Below are positions 1-9,013 of a stretch of 64,000 nt of DNA, piece by piece. Numbering within the stretch: position 1 is the stretch's first letter; each line of letters starts with the position of its first letter. The notes under the pieces were generated by a model. That model did no database searches. It was not told the DNA's origin and worked only from the letters and a program-made list of their open reading frames with translations. A program made the position numbers and the translations under genes. Source of the stretch: Algoriphagus sp. CAU 1675 (GTDB taxonomy: Bacteria > Bacteroidota > Bacteroidia > Cytophagales > Cyclobacteriaceae); contig NZ_JARHUI010000002.1 in assembly GCF_029222925.1 (NCBI RefSeq), positions 124,001 through 188,000 on the forward strand, in the 5' to 3' direction.

Positions 1-655
1 AAGCCAAAAGTATTGCTAAAGAAGCAATAGAAACCTGCTCTTTTGGTAACGCATGCTCTCCCTGCTCTGCAGATTTTAGCTTTTTTCTGGGAAATAATTT
101 TTGAAGGTATTTGGGCAGAATCAAAGTTGCGATCACCCAGGGAGTCCCGATCAAATTATCTACCACAGTGGTAGCAGCGTAGAGTGTTCCGTTTTCATTT
201 ACTCCATAGCCCAAGGCAACCGCATTGAAATTGATGCTCCCACCGATATAAGTTCCAGTATACATCCCTGCTACCGCAGCAGCCATATCCCCTATTTCCA
301 CTTCAGGGTTGACCAAATACCAGGACACCATAACTCCAACCAAAGTCCCCAATGTGCCGATTCCAAACATCAATAAAATGGGCAGACCTGCTTTTTTTAA
401 ACTTTTCAGATCCACTTCCAATAAGGCTATAAAAATTCCCAAAGGAGCCAGGTAAAGAAATACCCCGTCATAAACAGGATTTCCCTGCATGGCACTGGGA
501 ATAATTCCCACATTGGAAAGAACCGCACAGATCAGAATAACCAAGATGGGTGTTCCTATAGTTTTGCCCCAGGAAAACTTGGTGAGCCAGGTTGAAAAAA
601 ACACAGAAATACTCAGGATGCCGGCAACAAAGAGTGGGTCTTGGGTAAAAGTCAT
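1..655 (-). CDS. DUF819 family membrane protein (3' part missing)
   Basis: The start codon reads backwards from 655 and the frame stays open to the left edge, so about 218 N-terminal residues are visible and the C-terminus lies outside the window. The protein begins MTFTQDPLFVAGILSISVFF and is very hydrophobic, with about six membrane segments in this part. A glycine-rich stretch, GMYTGTYIGGSINF, sits near residues 145-160. These traits fit the DUF819 (YjcL-like) integral membrane family, whose substrate I do not know. It lies 46 bases downstream of the aminotransferase on the same strand and may share its transcript. The family call rests on recognised sequence character, not on a search. 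Confidence 0.75.
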   Translation of the reverse strand, partial: MTFTQDPLFVAGILSISVFFSTWLTKFSWGKTIGTPILVILICAVLSNVGIIPSAMQGNPVYDGVFLYLAPLGIFIALLEVDLKSLKKAGLPILLMFGIGTLGTLVGVMVSWYLVNPEVEIGDMAAAVAGMYTGTYIGGSINFNAVALGYGVNENGTLYAATTVVDNLIGTPWVIATLILPKYLQKLFPRKKLKSAEQGEHALPKEQVSIASLAILLA

Positions 656-701
656 TTTTGAAAATAAATAAAATGAGGAGAAGTCCAACCCAGCTTTTTA
701 C

Positions 702-1790
702 TCAAGGTCTAAAAAACGCCCTGATTCTATTCACTATAAACCAAACGTCTTCTTCCGAAAGCCAGGGATTGAGCGGCAAGGACAAAGCCTCTCGGGTAAT
801 TTTTCTGGAAGTTCCAAAATCACCATTTTGAAAAAACACATCCATATCTGGCAATATCTGAGGATAATGTATAGCGGTCCCTATTCCTTCACTCGCCAAA
901 AATTCTTTCAAACTGTCTCTGAATTGGGTCTGAATAACAAATAAATGAGCATTGTGATTATCAGAAAGGATTTTTTCGGGCAATTTCAGTTCGGAAATTT
1001 CAGCAAGACCCTCCAGATAGATCTGAGCTAATTTTTTGCGCTTTCCTTGGTGGACTTGGAAGTCCTCCAACATCACATTTAAAAATGCAGCCTGAACAGT
1101 ATCGATTCGGCTATTCCTACCTATCAGGACATGTTCGTCCCGAATTGGCTGGCCGTGATTTCCCAGCAATCGTATCTTCTCTGCTATTTCTTTGTTTTGA
1201 CTCAAGCACATCCCCGCCTCTCCCAAAGCTCCCAGATTTTTTGTGGGATAAAAACTCAGGCATCCCACCTCTGAAAAAGTGCCAGCTGGTTTTCCATTTT
1301 GCTTAGCTCCAAATGCCTGGGCAGCGTCTTCGATTACAAAAATCCCGAGTTCCCTAGCTTTTTCTCCCAAGGTTTTCATATCCGCCATTTGTCCATAAAG
1401 GTGAACTGGCACTACCGCTTTGGTAGTTGCATTGACGGCCTGAACCCAATCAGAACGAAGGAGACCTTCTTCATCCGTATCCCAAAAAACCGGTTTTGCA
1501 CCAACCATAACCACCGCTTCTGCGGTACTTACCCAAGTCAGAGCAGGAACAATTACCTCATCCCCGGGACCGATTCCCAAAGCCCGGAATGCAAGTTCCA
1601 AAGCATCTGTCCCATTGGCGCAGGCTATGGCAAATTGGCTATTCAAAGTAGATTTAAAAGTCCCTTCCAACAGTTGTACTTCCTTTCCCCCGGAAAAGAC
1701 TCCTTCCTCCAAAAGAGCAGCAAACCGAAGTTTCAATTTCTCTTTCAGCTTTTGGTCTAGTTTGCTCAGATCAAGAAACGGAATGTTCAT
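702..1790 (-). CDS. DegT/DnrJ/EryC1 family sugar aminotransferase
   Basis: This is a 362-residue PLP-dependent aminotransferase of the DegT/DnrJ/EryC1/StrS family, which transfers an amino group to keto-sugar nucleotides made for surface polysaccharides. The family landmarks are present: ACANGTDALELAFRALG near residue 56, VPALTWVSTAEAV near 81, the PLP-ring aspartate in IEDAAQAFGA (about D155), and the Schiff-base lysine in SFYPTKNLGALGEAG (K184). Its length is normal. The start overlaps the end of the upstream glycosyltransferase by 20 bases, which suggests a co-transcribed, translationally coupled pair for building a glycan. The exact sugar (3-amino or 4-amino) cannot be read from the sequence. 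Confidence 0.9.
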   Translation of the reverse strand: MNIPFLDLSKLDQKLKEKLKLRFAALLEEGVFSGGKEVQLLEGTFKSTLNSQFAIACANGTDALELAFRALGIGPGDEVIVPALTWVSTAEAVVMVGAKPVFWDTDEEGLLRSDWVQAVNATTKAVVPVHLYGQMADMKTLGEKARELGIFVIEDAAQAFGAKQNGKPAGTFSEVGCLSFYPTKNLGALGEAGMCLSQNKEIAEKIRLLGNHGQPIRDEHVLIGRNSRIDTVQAAFLNVMLEDFQVHQGKRKKLAQIYLEGLAEISELKLPEKILSDNHNAHLFVIQTQFRDSLKEFLASEGIGTAIHYPQILPDMDVFFQNGDFGTSRKITREALSLPLNPWLSEEDVWFIVNRIRAFFRP

Positions 1791-3060
1791 CCAGAATTTT
1801 GGCTAGTTGGAAACTCAATGTGCGTCTGGAATACTTCTCCAAATCAGGGGAATCTATTTGTAAAGAAGTCGATTCAAATAATTCTCTGAGTCTCCTTCGG
1901 ATTCCAGCAAGATCGGAATGAGGCAAGACAACTCCAGCCCCGGCATTTTTAAGAATCAACGCCGAATCCCCCTCAGGGTCCCCCAAAGCCAAGACTGGTA
2001 TTTTTGTTGCTAAATATTCAAACAATTTACCGGGAATATTTCCCTTGGCATTTTTGGTATCCGTCAGAATCAAAACAAGGGCATCAGCTTCTGCATAAAA
2101 GCCAAAAACCTCTTGATGGGAAACATATCCCGGAAAGTGAATTCTAGAAGCAAGCCAAGAATCAGCCTGAACAAAGCCCCTGACCTGTTCGCTGACTTTT
2201 CCTACAAAGGTCATTTGGACTTGCACGTCTTCCGCTGAAAACTCCTCTTTCAACGCTTCCAGAAGAGGAATAGGATTGCGAATAGAATCGATAATTCCAG
2301 TATACACCAAATTCAATCTGCCCGGAATTTTTTCTTTTCTCTGAAAATCCCTTGGAAGATCAGCTGGATCAAAACCATTGGTCAGCAACCTTACTTTTCG
2401 ATTGGCAATGGCTTCTAAATCATTCCGAAAAGTTGGGGAAATCGTGACGACCTCATCAGCCTCTTTCAATACCGATTGTTCCAGTTTTCGGTGCTTCTTT
2501 CTTACCCAGTCCTGCATAGGAAGCGCATCCAAAAACTCCCATTGGGACCAAGGATCCCGAAAATCTGCAAGCCAAAGTACTCCAGTTTTGCGCTTCAGCC
2601 CCCTTCCAATCAAATGCAAAGAATGAGGAGGACCGGTGGTAATGACAGCCTGAAACTGCTCTTTCCCCATCAAATCGACGAGAAAATCCACAGAGGGTTT
2701 TACCCAAAACACCCTCGGGTCAGGCACCAAAAAATTGGCCCTAAGCCAAATGGCCGTTTTTTCAAGCAATCCCTTTTTCTTTTGTTCAAGCATTCTCGAA
2801 GGATGGCCTCCTGTTTTTCCCTTCAGCTTTGCAAAAAGCTGATAGGGCTCCCAAATGGGGAATTTCAACACTTCAAGACTTGGAGGAACTTCTCGCGCCA
2901 AGGTCTCATCCTTCAGATCAAAATCCGGATTCTCGGTTGTAAAAATCACCGGTTCCCAACCAGCCTCCGGCAGGTACTTGGCGAATTTTAGCCAACGCTG
3001 CACCCCGGAGCCTCCACTGGGTGGCCAATAATAGGTGATGATGAGAACACGTTTTGTCAT
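1771..3060 (-). CDS. Glycosyltransferase, GT4-like
   Basis: A 429-residue protein of GT-B glycosyltransferase type. The N-terminus, KRVLIITYYWPPSGGSGVQR, is the usual opening of GT4 enzymes, and the C-terminal half carries the nucleotide-sugar-binding region with LVYTGII near residue 255 and IPGKLFEYLATKIPVLALG near 345-365. I chose the ATG at 3060 because the open frame upstream (to 3150) would add a non-homologous tail and would run into the isocitrate dehydrogenase terminator at 3111-3138. The gene overlaps the downstream aminotransferase by 20 bases. Donor and acceptor are unknown; a role in capsule, O-antigen or exopolysaccharide synthesis is inferred from the neighbour. Confidence 0.87.
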   Translation of the reverse strand: MTKRVLIITYYWPPSGGSGVQRWLKFAKYLPEAGWEPVIFTTENPDFDLKDETLAREVPPSLEVLKFPIWEPYQLFAKLKGKTGGHPSRMLEQKKKGLLEKTAIWLRANFLVPDPRVFWVKPSVDFLVDLMGKEQFQAVITTGPPHSLHLIGRGLKRKTGVLWLADFRDPWSQWEFLDALPMQDWVRKKHRKLEQSVLKEADEVVTISPTFRNDLEAIANRKVRLLTNGFDPADLPRDFQRKEKIPGRLNLVYTGIIDSIRNPIPLLEALKEEFSAEDVQVQMTFVGKVSEQVRGFVQADSWLASRIHFPGYVSHQEVFGFYAEADALVLILTDTKNAKGNIPGKLFEYLATKIPVLALGDPEGDSALILKNAGAGVVLPHSDLAGIRRRLRELFESTSLQIDSPDLEKYSRRTLSFQLAKILDEHSVS

Positions 3061-3110
3061 TAGGAATCGAAAAAAACAAAGGATGAAATTAATGGAATCC
3101 ACCCAAAAAG

Positions 3111-3138
3111 AAAGGGAGAAAGTATCCTTTCTCCCTTT
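3111..3138 (-). terminator. Intrinsic terminator of icd
   Basis: A perfect 12-base stem (3111-3122 with 3127-3138) closes on a four-base loop. Read on the minus strand, the hairpin is followed by a T-rich run. It lies just past the icd stop codon at 3167 and before the glycosyltransferase start at 3060, so it should end icd transcription and separate the two units. Confidence 0.75.
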
Positions 3139-3166
3139 TAACTGTTCCAAAAGGAAACTTTTTGAA

Positions 3167-4621
3167 TTACTCGCCCTGAGCCAGGGAATATCCCCTCACT
3201 CCGTCAAAGGTGTACAAATGCTCAGTTTTGATAAAATCAAAGCCCAGATTTTCAATCTGCTTGAGCAAATCCAAAATCTGTCCGTGAGTGATCACTCCTC
3301 CATCAGCTGTCTTGAATCTGCATCTCCAATGGTCTGTGCAAAAAGTTTCCTTTAATCCTTCCGGAAACACTTTTACACCTCGGTTAGTGATCAAGTAAAG
3401 TTGAAGTCCATTGGCATTTGCCTGACGGAGTCTTTCTCCGATCACATTAGGATCTCTTCCTTCCTCATCCCAATCAATAAATACGTCCACCCCTGTCAGT
3501 TCTTTCTTTGCTTTTGCCTTTGGAGAAAGTTTAATATTCATCGGTTGTGTATCCTCCTTTTCGAACGATGCGGAGGTCATTTTTTCTGGCTTTTGTCCCA
3601 AGCGTTCGATCACAGCCTGAGCAAACTCCTGAGTCCCCACCTTCTTGGAAGAAAGTCCTTCCTGATAAATATCCCCCGTGTGGATTCCATCTTCCAAAGT
3701 CTTCATCCATGCATTGGCGATTTTTTCGGCTACTTCCGGCTGTCCGATATGCACCAACATCATGATTGCACCGTTCAACAAACCGGAAGGATTGGCTATA
3801 TCCATTCCTGCAATATCAGGAGCAGAACCGTGAATGGCTTCGAACATCGCGACTTCTTCCCCAACGTTTGCTGAACCTCCAAGGCCTACTGATCCAGTTA
3901 CCTGAGCCGCAACATCAGAAATGATATCACCATAAAGATTGAGGGTGACGATCACATCAAAAATCTCAGGACGCTCGGCAATCAAAGCAGTACCGATATC
4001 GATAATCTTGTGGTCGGTTTGTATATCCGGATATTCTTTGGCGATTTCATCAAATGTTTTGTGAAATAGTCCATCGGCCAACTTCATGATGTTGTCCTTG
4101 GTCATACAAGTCACCTTTTTTCTTCCGTATTTTTTCGCGTATTCGAATGCGTAACGGATGATTTTTTCAGAACCAGGTTGGGATATCAATTTGAGTGTCT
4201 GATACACTTCCTGAGTTTGACGGTGCTCAATACCTGCATAGAGGTCCTCTTCGTTTTCCCGGATAATTACCAAATCGGTTTTTGGGAAATGAGTTTTGAT
4301 AAAAGGAGAGTAAGCCTTACAAGGCCTTACGTTTGCGTAGAGACCAAAAGATTTTCGGGTGGTCACATTCAGCGACTTAAATCCTCCCCCTTGAGGAGTA
4401 GTGATTGGTGACTTCAAAAAGACCTTGGTTTCACGGAGCGAATCAAAGGCTTTGGGATCCATGCCGGAAGAAATTCCTTTGAGATAAACCTGCTCTCCGA
4501 TTTCAATCACGTCATATTCCAGTTGTGCTCCAGCAGCCTCTAGAATATTGAGTGTGGCTTGCATGATTTCGGGCCCGATTCCGTCCCCGTAGGCAACCGT
4601 AATTTTTCTTTTGGAAGACAT
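3167..4621 (-). CDS. icd: NADP-dependent isocitrate dehydrogenase, long form
   Basis: This 484-residue isocitrate/isopropylmalate dehydrogenase-family enzyme should oxidise isocitrate to 2-oxoglutarate in the TCA cycle. The N-terminal KRKITVAYGDGIGPEIM, the substrate-site stretch with VIIRENEEDLYAGIEHRQT, and the metal/cofactor region NLYGDIISDVAAQVTGSVGL followed by FEAIHGSAPDIAG are all clear. About 130 residues follow the catalytic fold, starting near residue 345, with GVDVFIDWDEEGRDPNVIGE. That resembles the C-terminal extension of Thermus-type isocitrate dehydrogenase, which explains the length. I chose the ATG at 4621 because the upstream open frame (to 4864) has no family similarity and crosses the divergent promoter. 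Confidence 0.92.
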   Translation of the reverse strand: MSSKRKITVAYGDGIGPEIMQATLNILEAAGAQLEYDVIEIGEQVYLKGISSGMDPKAFDSLRETKVFLKSPITTPQGGGFKSLNVTTRKSFGLYANVRPCKAYSPFIKTHFPKTDLVIIRENEEDLYAGIEHRQTQEVYQTLKLISQPGSEKIIRYAFEYAKKYGRKKVTCMTKDNIMKLADGLFHKTFDEIAKEYPDIQTDHKIIDIGTALIAERPEIFDVIVTLNLYGDIISDVAAQVTGSVGLGGSANVGEEVAMFEAIHGSAPDIAGMDIANPSGLLNGAIMMLVHIGQPEVAEKIANAWMKTLEDGIHTGDIYQEGLSSKKVGTQEFAQAVIERLGQKPEKMTSASFEKEDTQPMNIKLSPKAKAKKELTGVDVFIDWDEEGRDPNVIGERLRQANANGLQLYLITNRGVKVFPEGLKETFCTDHWRCRFKTADGGVITHGQILDLLKQIENLGFDFIKTEHLYTFDGVRGYSLAQGE

Positions 4622-4657
4622 ATTAAATAGTGGATTTAGTTTTAAAATTTCCTTCCG

Positions 4658-4665
4658 CAAAAGTA
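4658..4665 (-). promoter_or_regulatory. Possible -7 box for icd
   Basis: Read on the minus strand these bases are TACTTTTG, matching the Bacteroidota -7 consensus TAnnTTTG, 37 bases upstream of the icd start. No good TTG element sits at the expected distance upstream, so this is only a candidate. Confidence 0.35.
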
Positions 4666-4782
4666 AAGAAATTTGCCATAAGAGGGCTTTCAAACTCCTG
4701 AAATTCATCTTATCACCTCTATAAAATTTTCTTTGGAAAATTAAATACACCAACGGTATTTGGATTTTTCTAATGTAGAGAT

Positions 4783-4812
4783 TTGGGATTGAATACCCTG
4801 CTTGTATATTTG
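4783..4812 (+). promoter_or_regulatory. Bacteroidota-type promoter for the enoyl-CoA hydratase operon
   Basis: TTG at 4783-4785, a 19-base spacer and TATATTTG at 4805-4812 form a complete match to the Bacteroidota sigma-A promoter (TTG-N19-TAnnTTTG). Transcription would start near 4819, about 15 bases before the ATG at 4835. This also rules out the upstream in-frame ATG at 4802. Confidence 0.75.
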
Positions 4813-4834
4813 TTCGCGACTGAAGCTTACTATT

Positions 4835-5620
4835 ATGGAAGATTTTCGAAATATTCTTGCCCAAGAAAAAGATGGAGTTCTTTATTTGACCGTCAACCGG
4901 GAGGATAAAATGAATGCCCTGAACTTTGCTACCCTAGAAGAGCTCCGAGAAATCTTCGATGTGGTGATCGACAACAAATCCATCAAGGCTGTGATCATCA
5001 CCGGAGCAGGAGAAAAAGCCTTCGTCGCTGGAGCCGATATCAGCGAAATCGCAGAACTCAACGAAGTGAATGCCCGTAAATTTGCCGAGAATGGGCAGGA
5101 GATTTTTTCCATGATCGAAAATTGCCATAAACCTGTCATCGCCGTCACAAATGGCTACACTCTGGGCGGTGGATGCGAATTAGCAATGGCATGCCATATG
5201 CGAATTGCCACGGCCAATGCAAAATTTGGTCAACCCGAGGTCAACTTGGGAATCATTCCCGGTTATGGAGGTACTCAACGACTGACAATTCTGGTGGGAA
5301 GAGGAAAAGCCAATGAGCTGATGATGACCGGAGACATGATCGGTGCAGAGGAGGCAAAAAGCCTGGGACTGGTCAACCATGTACTTTCAACTAAAGAGGA
5401 GGCTATGGCCATGGCGGAGCAAATTATTGCCAAAATCATGTCCAAAGCTCCACTGGCCATTGGAATGATCGTGGACTGTGTCAACGCTGTCTATCTTTCT
5501 GAGGAAAACGGCTATCAAACTGAGGCCAACAGTTTTGCCCGATGTGTTAAATCCGGTGATTACAAAGAAGGAACCACTGCATTTTTGGAGAAAAGAAAAC
5601 CGGTTTTTAAAGGAGAGTAA
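4835..5620 (+). CDS. Enoyl-CoA hydratase/isomerase family protein
   Basis: A 261-residue crotonase-fold enzyme, probably an enoyl-CoA hydratase that adds water to trans-2-enoyl-CoA in fatty acid oxidation. Key features are NREDKMNALNF near the N-terminus, the oxyanion-hole stretch FVAGADISEI near residues 60-70, NGYTLGGGCELAMACHMRIA near 105-125, and FGQPEVNLGIIPGYGGTQRL near 130-150, which carries the two expected catalytic glutamates (ELAMAC and QPEVNLG). The start is the ATG at 4835, because a 4802 start would lie upstream of the predicted transcription start. The flippase gene follows after 15 bases, so the two likely share a transcript, although their functions are not obviously linked. 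Confidence 0.92.
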   Translation: MEDFRNILAQEKDGVLYLTVNREDKMNALNFATLEELREIFDVVIDNKSIKAVIITGAGEKAFVAGADISEIAELNEVNARKFAENGQEIFSMIENCHKPVIAVTNGYTLGGGCELAMACHMRIATANAKFGQPEVNLGIIPGYGGTQRLTILVGRGKANELMMTGDMIGAEEAKSLGLVNHVLSTKEEAMAMAEQIIAKIMSKAPLAIGMIVDCVNAVYLSEENGYQTEANSFARCVKSGDYKEGTTAFLEKRKPVFKGE

Positions 5621-5635
5621 ACTCCTTTCTACCGC

Positions 5636-7147
5636 ATGAGCAATCTAAAAAAACTAGCCGGGCAAACCGCCATATATGGACTGAGCAGCATTTTGGGCCG
5701 GTCCATCAATTTTTTGCTCATCATAGTCTATACTGCCTACCTCAGCAAAGAATCCTTAGGGGCATTTACCGGTATTTATGCACTGATCGGCTTTCTCAAT
5801 ATTGTATTTACCTATGGGATGGAAACCAGTTTTTTCCGTTTTTCCACTGGTAAAAACCTGGATCAAACCAAAGTTTATCACAATACTCAGTCCCTTCTGG
5901 TCACCAGCTCCCTGATTTTGGGTTCGGCTATATATCTTTTAGCCCCCTTTCTCGCGGAGTGGATGAATTACCCGGGACAGGCCTACCTATTCCGCTGGAC
6001 AGCATTGATTCTCAGTTTTGATGCTGTTCTTGCTATTCCTTTTGCAAAACTGAGACTGGACAATAAAGCCATTCTCTTTGCTTCGGCAAAACTGATCAAC
6101 ATTACCTTCAACGTTGCATTCAATCTGTTATTTATCATTGGAATCCCCATGATGATGGAGGCAGGTCAACTTCCGGAGGATTTCTTGGGATACAGATCAG
6201 ATTGGGGAGTAGAATACATCCTATTAGCCAATTTATTGGCAAACGGGCTGATCATTCCATTTGTATGGTGGAAAGCCGGTTTTTTCCAATTCAAATTGGA
6301 AGGGCACATTCTTCGACCCATGTGGAGCTATTCCCTCCCCCTTCTTTTCATGGGACTGGCAGGAGTAACCAACGAACTGGTTTCCAGACTTCTTTTTGAA
6401 TACGTCCTTCCACAAAATTTCTATCCTGGATTGAGTACCAGAGAAGCTACAGGGATATTTGGAGCCAATTTCAAATTGGCCATTTTAATGAATTTGGTTA
6501 TCCAGGCTTTTAAATATGCCGCCGAACCTTTTTTCTTCAAACAGTCCGAAAACAAAAACTCACCTGCTCTATATGCCCGTGTAATGCATGCATTCATCAT
6601 TTTCTGTTCCCTTTTGATGATTGCCATCTCCGTGAACCTATTCTGGCTAGGCCCTTTATTTTTAAGGAGTCCTGGATACGGGTCAGCCTTATACATCGTT
6701 CCTACGCTGCTTATGGGTTATTTATTTCTGGGAATTTATTTCAACCTTTCCATTTGGTTCAAAATCACTGACAAAACCCAATATAGCTTTTGGATTACAT
6801 TCATAGGGGCAATAGTGAGTGTGGGCGTGATTCTTGGCTTTGTCCCAATTTGGGGCTATATGGGCGGGGCCTTGAGTACTTTCCTGTGCTATTTGACCAT
6901 GAGTGCTATCTGCTTTTTTTACGGGCAGAAGTATTATCCCATCCCCTATCAAACTGGAAAAGGACTCAGCTATTTGGTAATGGCTTTCGGGTTGAGCTAT
7001 CTCGGGTTCTTTTTGGAAAGCGGCAATACGATTTTAGATTTCTTCGTTAAAAACGCACTATTGATCCCATTTTTCCTGCTTATCTGGATTTTTGAGAAAA
7101 ATGAAATTAAAAAATTGTTGACCAGTAAAAACCAAAAGATTAACTAA
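5636..7147 (+). CDS. Polysaccharide flippase-like membrane protein (Wzx/MATE superfamily)
   Basis: A 503-residue polytopic membrane protein with about 12-14 hydrophobic segments. The N-terminus, LAGQTAIYGLSSILGRSINF, is the standard opening of polysaccharide export flippases of the MVF/Wzx type, which move lipid-linked glycan units across the inner membrane. Length and spacing of the segments fit the family. It follows the enoyl-CoA hydratase by 15 bases and precedes the TPR protein by 117. No polymerase or glycosyltransferase is adjacent, so the substrate is open; lipid-linked sugars are the usual cargo, but this superfamily is broad. Confidence 0.85.
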   Translation: MSNLKKLAGQTAIYGLSSILGRSINFLLIIVYTAYLSKESLGAFTGIYALIGFLNIVFTYGMETSFFRFSTGKNLDQTKVYHNTQSLLVTSSLILGSAIYLLAPFLAEWMNYPGQAYLFRWTALILSFDAVLAIPFAKLRLDNKAILFASAKLINITFNVAFNLLFIIGIPMMMEAGQLPEDFLGYRSDWGVEYILLANLLANGLIIPFVWWKAGFFQFKLEGHILRPMWSYSLPLLFMGLAGVTNELVSRLLFEYVLPQNFYPGLSTREATGIFGANFKLAILMNLVIQAFKYAAEPFFFKQSENKNSPALYARVMHAFIIFCSLLMIAISVNLFWLGPLFLRSPGYGSALYIVPTLLMGYLFLGIYFNLSIWFKITDKTQYSFWITFIGAIVSVGVILGFVPIWGYMGGALSTFLCYLTMSAICFFYGQKYYPIPYQTGKGLSYLVMAFGLSYLGFFLESGNTILDFFVKNALLIPFFLLIWIFEKNEIKKLLTSKNQKIN

Positions 7148-7264
7148 ATTCTATTTGGATCATTTTTGGCTGAATTTTGGTTTAAACCGAGTAACAAGCC
7201 TTCAAAGGAGTTTGAATGCAATTCATTCACTCCTTTTGATAAAAGGCATTATGTTTGTGAATCC

Positions 7265-9013
7265 ATGCAGATACTCTCATTACCCGTGATTTCCAGAAAA
7301 TTCCCAATAATACTTCTTCTCTTGGCAATGGTAATTTCCCCGGTTTTTGCCCAGCAAAAACTTAGCAGGAAAGAACGAAAAGCAAAGGAAAAAGAAGCAC
7401 TTACTAGCCGGTATTTTATAGAAGGCACCAAGTTGATGGCTTTGGGTGACTTGGAAAAGTCTTTTTTCTATTTGGAAAAAGCCCTTGAGCTTAACCCGGA
7501 GGAAGCTGCAATTCATTATAAAATCGCTGAAATTTTTACCCGCGCCAACCAAGCGGAGAAAGCGCTTCCATATGCTGAAAAGGCAGTATTGCTAGACGGA
7601 AACAACAAGTACTATGCGCTGATGGTTGCCGAGATTTATACCAAGCTCAACCAACCCCTCAAAGCTGCGGAAATCCTGGACAGGTTGACAGCAGACGGAA
7701 GCAGCAATCAGCAATACAACTTAGACCTCGCCTCCATTTACCTGAATTCAGGCGAGTTTGACAAGGCCTTGGTGGTATTGAACCGAGCCGAAGAGTATTA
7801 CGGAGTCATGGAACCAATCACTGTACAGAAGCAACGCATCTATTTGCGAAAAAATGACCTAAACAGTGCATTAGAAGAAGGAAAAAGACTTATAGAAGCA
7901 AAGCCTGGCAATCCAAAGTATGTTCTCAATCTGGTCGAGATCTATTACAACAACAATCGAAAGGATGAGGCACTTGAATTGGTATCCCAAGAAATTGAAA
8001 AATATCCAAACCAGCCAGAACTTCAAATGGCTGCTCATTCCCTGCTAAAGGACAAGGGACTGATCGAGGAATCTACTGATTACTTATTGATGGCCATCGC
8101 TAGTCCTGATCTTGACCCGGAAGTCAAAGCCAGGGCTTTTTCGGCACAACTGGAAGAATTCCAGACTGTTGAGAGAGATGAACTATTAGATACTATGGAG
8201 GTTCTTTTGCGAAAAACAGAGCCTGAAAATGCTGCTATATTCGAAGCCCTTGGAGACAGGAAAATCAAAAGCGGTGACCAAAAAGAAGGTTTGGATCTGT
8301 ATAAAAAATCCCTTGACCTGAACCCAAAAAATGCCAAAATTCTGGAACAAGTGATTTTGGGCTCTTTTGGTGAAAATCCGGACTTTGTCTCGGCAGAGCG
8401 CTACACCATTCTTGGAGTGGATGAATTCCCCCAAAATGCAGAATTTTGGTTCTATGATGGAATCGTCAAATCAGCCCAGAAAAAGGATAGTTTGGCTGTA
8501 AATTCACTCAGCAAGGCAGTTGAACTGAATGCCGGAAAAAACCAACAATTGGATCAGGTAGCATTTGGTTCTTTAGGCAGTTCCCTATACAATCTCAACC
8601 AGAAAGATTCGGCATTTCAATACTTTGAAAAAGCCCTAAAGCTGAACCCAAATGACGAACAGGTTTTGAATAATTATGCCTATTTCCTTTCACTGGAGAA
8701 AAGGGATTTGGAAAAAGCCAAGACCATGTCTGAAAAAGTAGTTCGGAAATTTCCAGACAATGGCACTTTTTTAGACACCCATGCATGGGTCCTTTTCCAG
8801 ATGGGGGATTTCGAGGGCGCTAAGAAGTATATGGATCTTGCGATCAAAAACGAAGCCGAACCCAGTGGGGTGATGCTTGAACATTACGGGGATATTTTAT
8901 ACCATTTGGGTGAAAAATCAGAAGCATTGAGCTATTGGAAAAAAGCTGCTGGCAGCTCTGAGGCCTCAGAAAAGCTACCTCTAAAAATTAAAAATGGAAA
9001 ATACCATGAGTAG
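7265..9013 (+). CDS. Exported tetratricopeptide-repeat protein
   Basis: A 582-residue protein starting with a signal peptide (MQILSLPVISRKFPIILLLL, cleaved near VFAQQ) followed by at least eight TPR-like helical pairs, for example ALGDLEKSFFYLEKALELNP, NQAEKALPYAEKAVLLDG, EGLDLYKKSLDLNPKNA and SAFQYFEKALKLNPNDEQV. TPR arrays are protein-binding scaffolds; here it should act in the periplasm. I chose the ATG at 7265 because it begins the signal peptide, whereas the upstream in-frame start at 7166 would bury it. The stop overlaps the start of the DUF4292 lipoprotein gene, so the TPR protein, DUF4292 protein and EnvC-like protein are probably made together. Confidence 0.88.
   Translation: MQILSLPVISRKFPIILLLLAMVISPVFAQQKLSRKERKAKEKEALTSRYFIEGTKLMALGDLEKSFFYLEKALELNPEEAAIHYKIAEIFTRANQAEKALPYAEKAVLLDGNNKYYALMVAEIYTKLNQPLKAAEILDRLTADGSSNQQYNLDLASIYLNSGEFDKALVVLNRAEEYYGVMEPITVQKQRIYLRKNDLNSALEEGKRLIEAKPGNPKYVLNLVEIYYNNNRKDEALELVSQEIEKYPNQPELQMAAHSLLKDKGLIEESTDYLLMAIASPDLDPEVKARAFSAQLEEFQTVERDELLDTMEVLLRKTEPENAAIFEALGDRKIKSGDQKEGLDLYKKSLDLNPKNAKILEQVILGSFGENPDFVSAERYTILGVDEFPQNAEFWFYDGIVKSAQKKDSLAVNSLSKAVELNAGKNQQLDQVAFGSLGSSLYNLNQKDSAFQYFEKALKLNPNDEQVLNNYAYFLSLEKRDLEKAKTMSEKVVRKFPDNGTFLDTHAWVLFQMGDFEGAKKYMDLAIKNEAEPSGVMLEHYGDILYHLGEKSEALSYWKKAAGSSEASEKLPLKIKNGKYHE

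Noticed and set aside
101-671. Two plus-strand reading frames of 91 and 60 residues at the left edge
   Set aside because: They run opposite to the DUF819 gene, which has a clear membrane-protein translation on the minus strand.
3061-3150. N-terminal extension of the GT4-like glycosyltransferase
   Set aside because: The added 30 residues are not family-like and would be encoded across the icd terminator at 3111-3138.
4802-4834. Upstream start for the enoyl-CoA hydratase
   Set aside because: The start lies inside the -7 region of the predicted promoter (4783-4812), so no mRNA would cover it.
7250-7257. TATGTTTG as a promoter for the TPR gene
   Set aside because: It ends only eight bases before the ATG, leaving almost no leader, and has no TTG at the right spacing. 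The gene probably reads through from the flippase.
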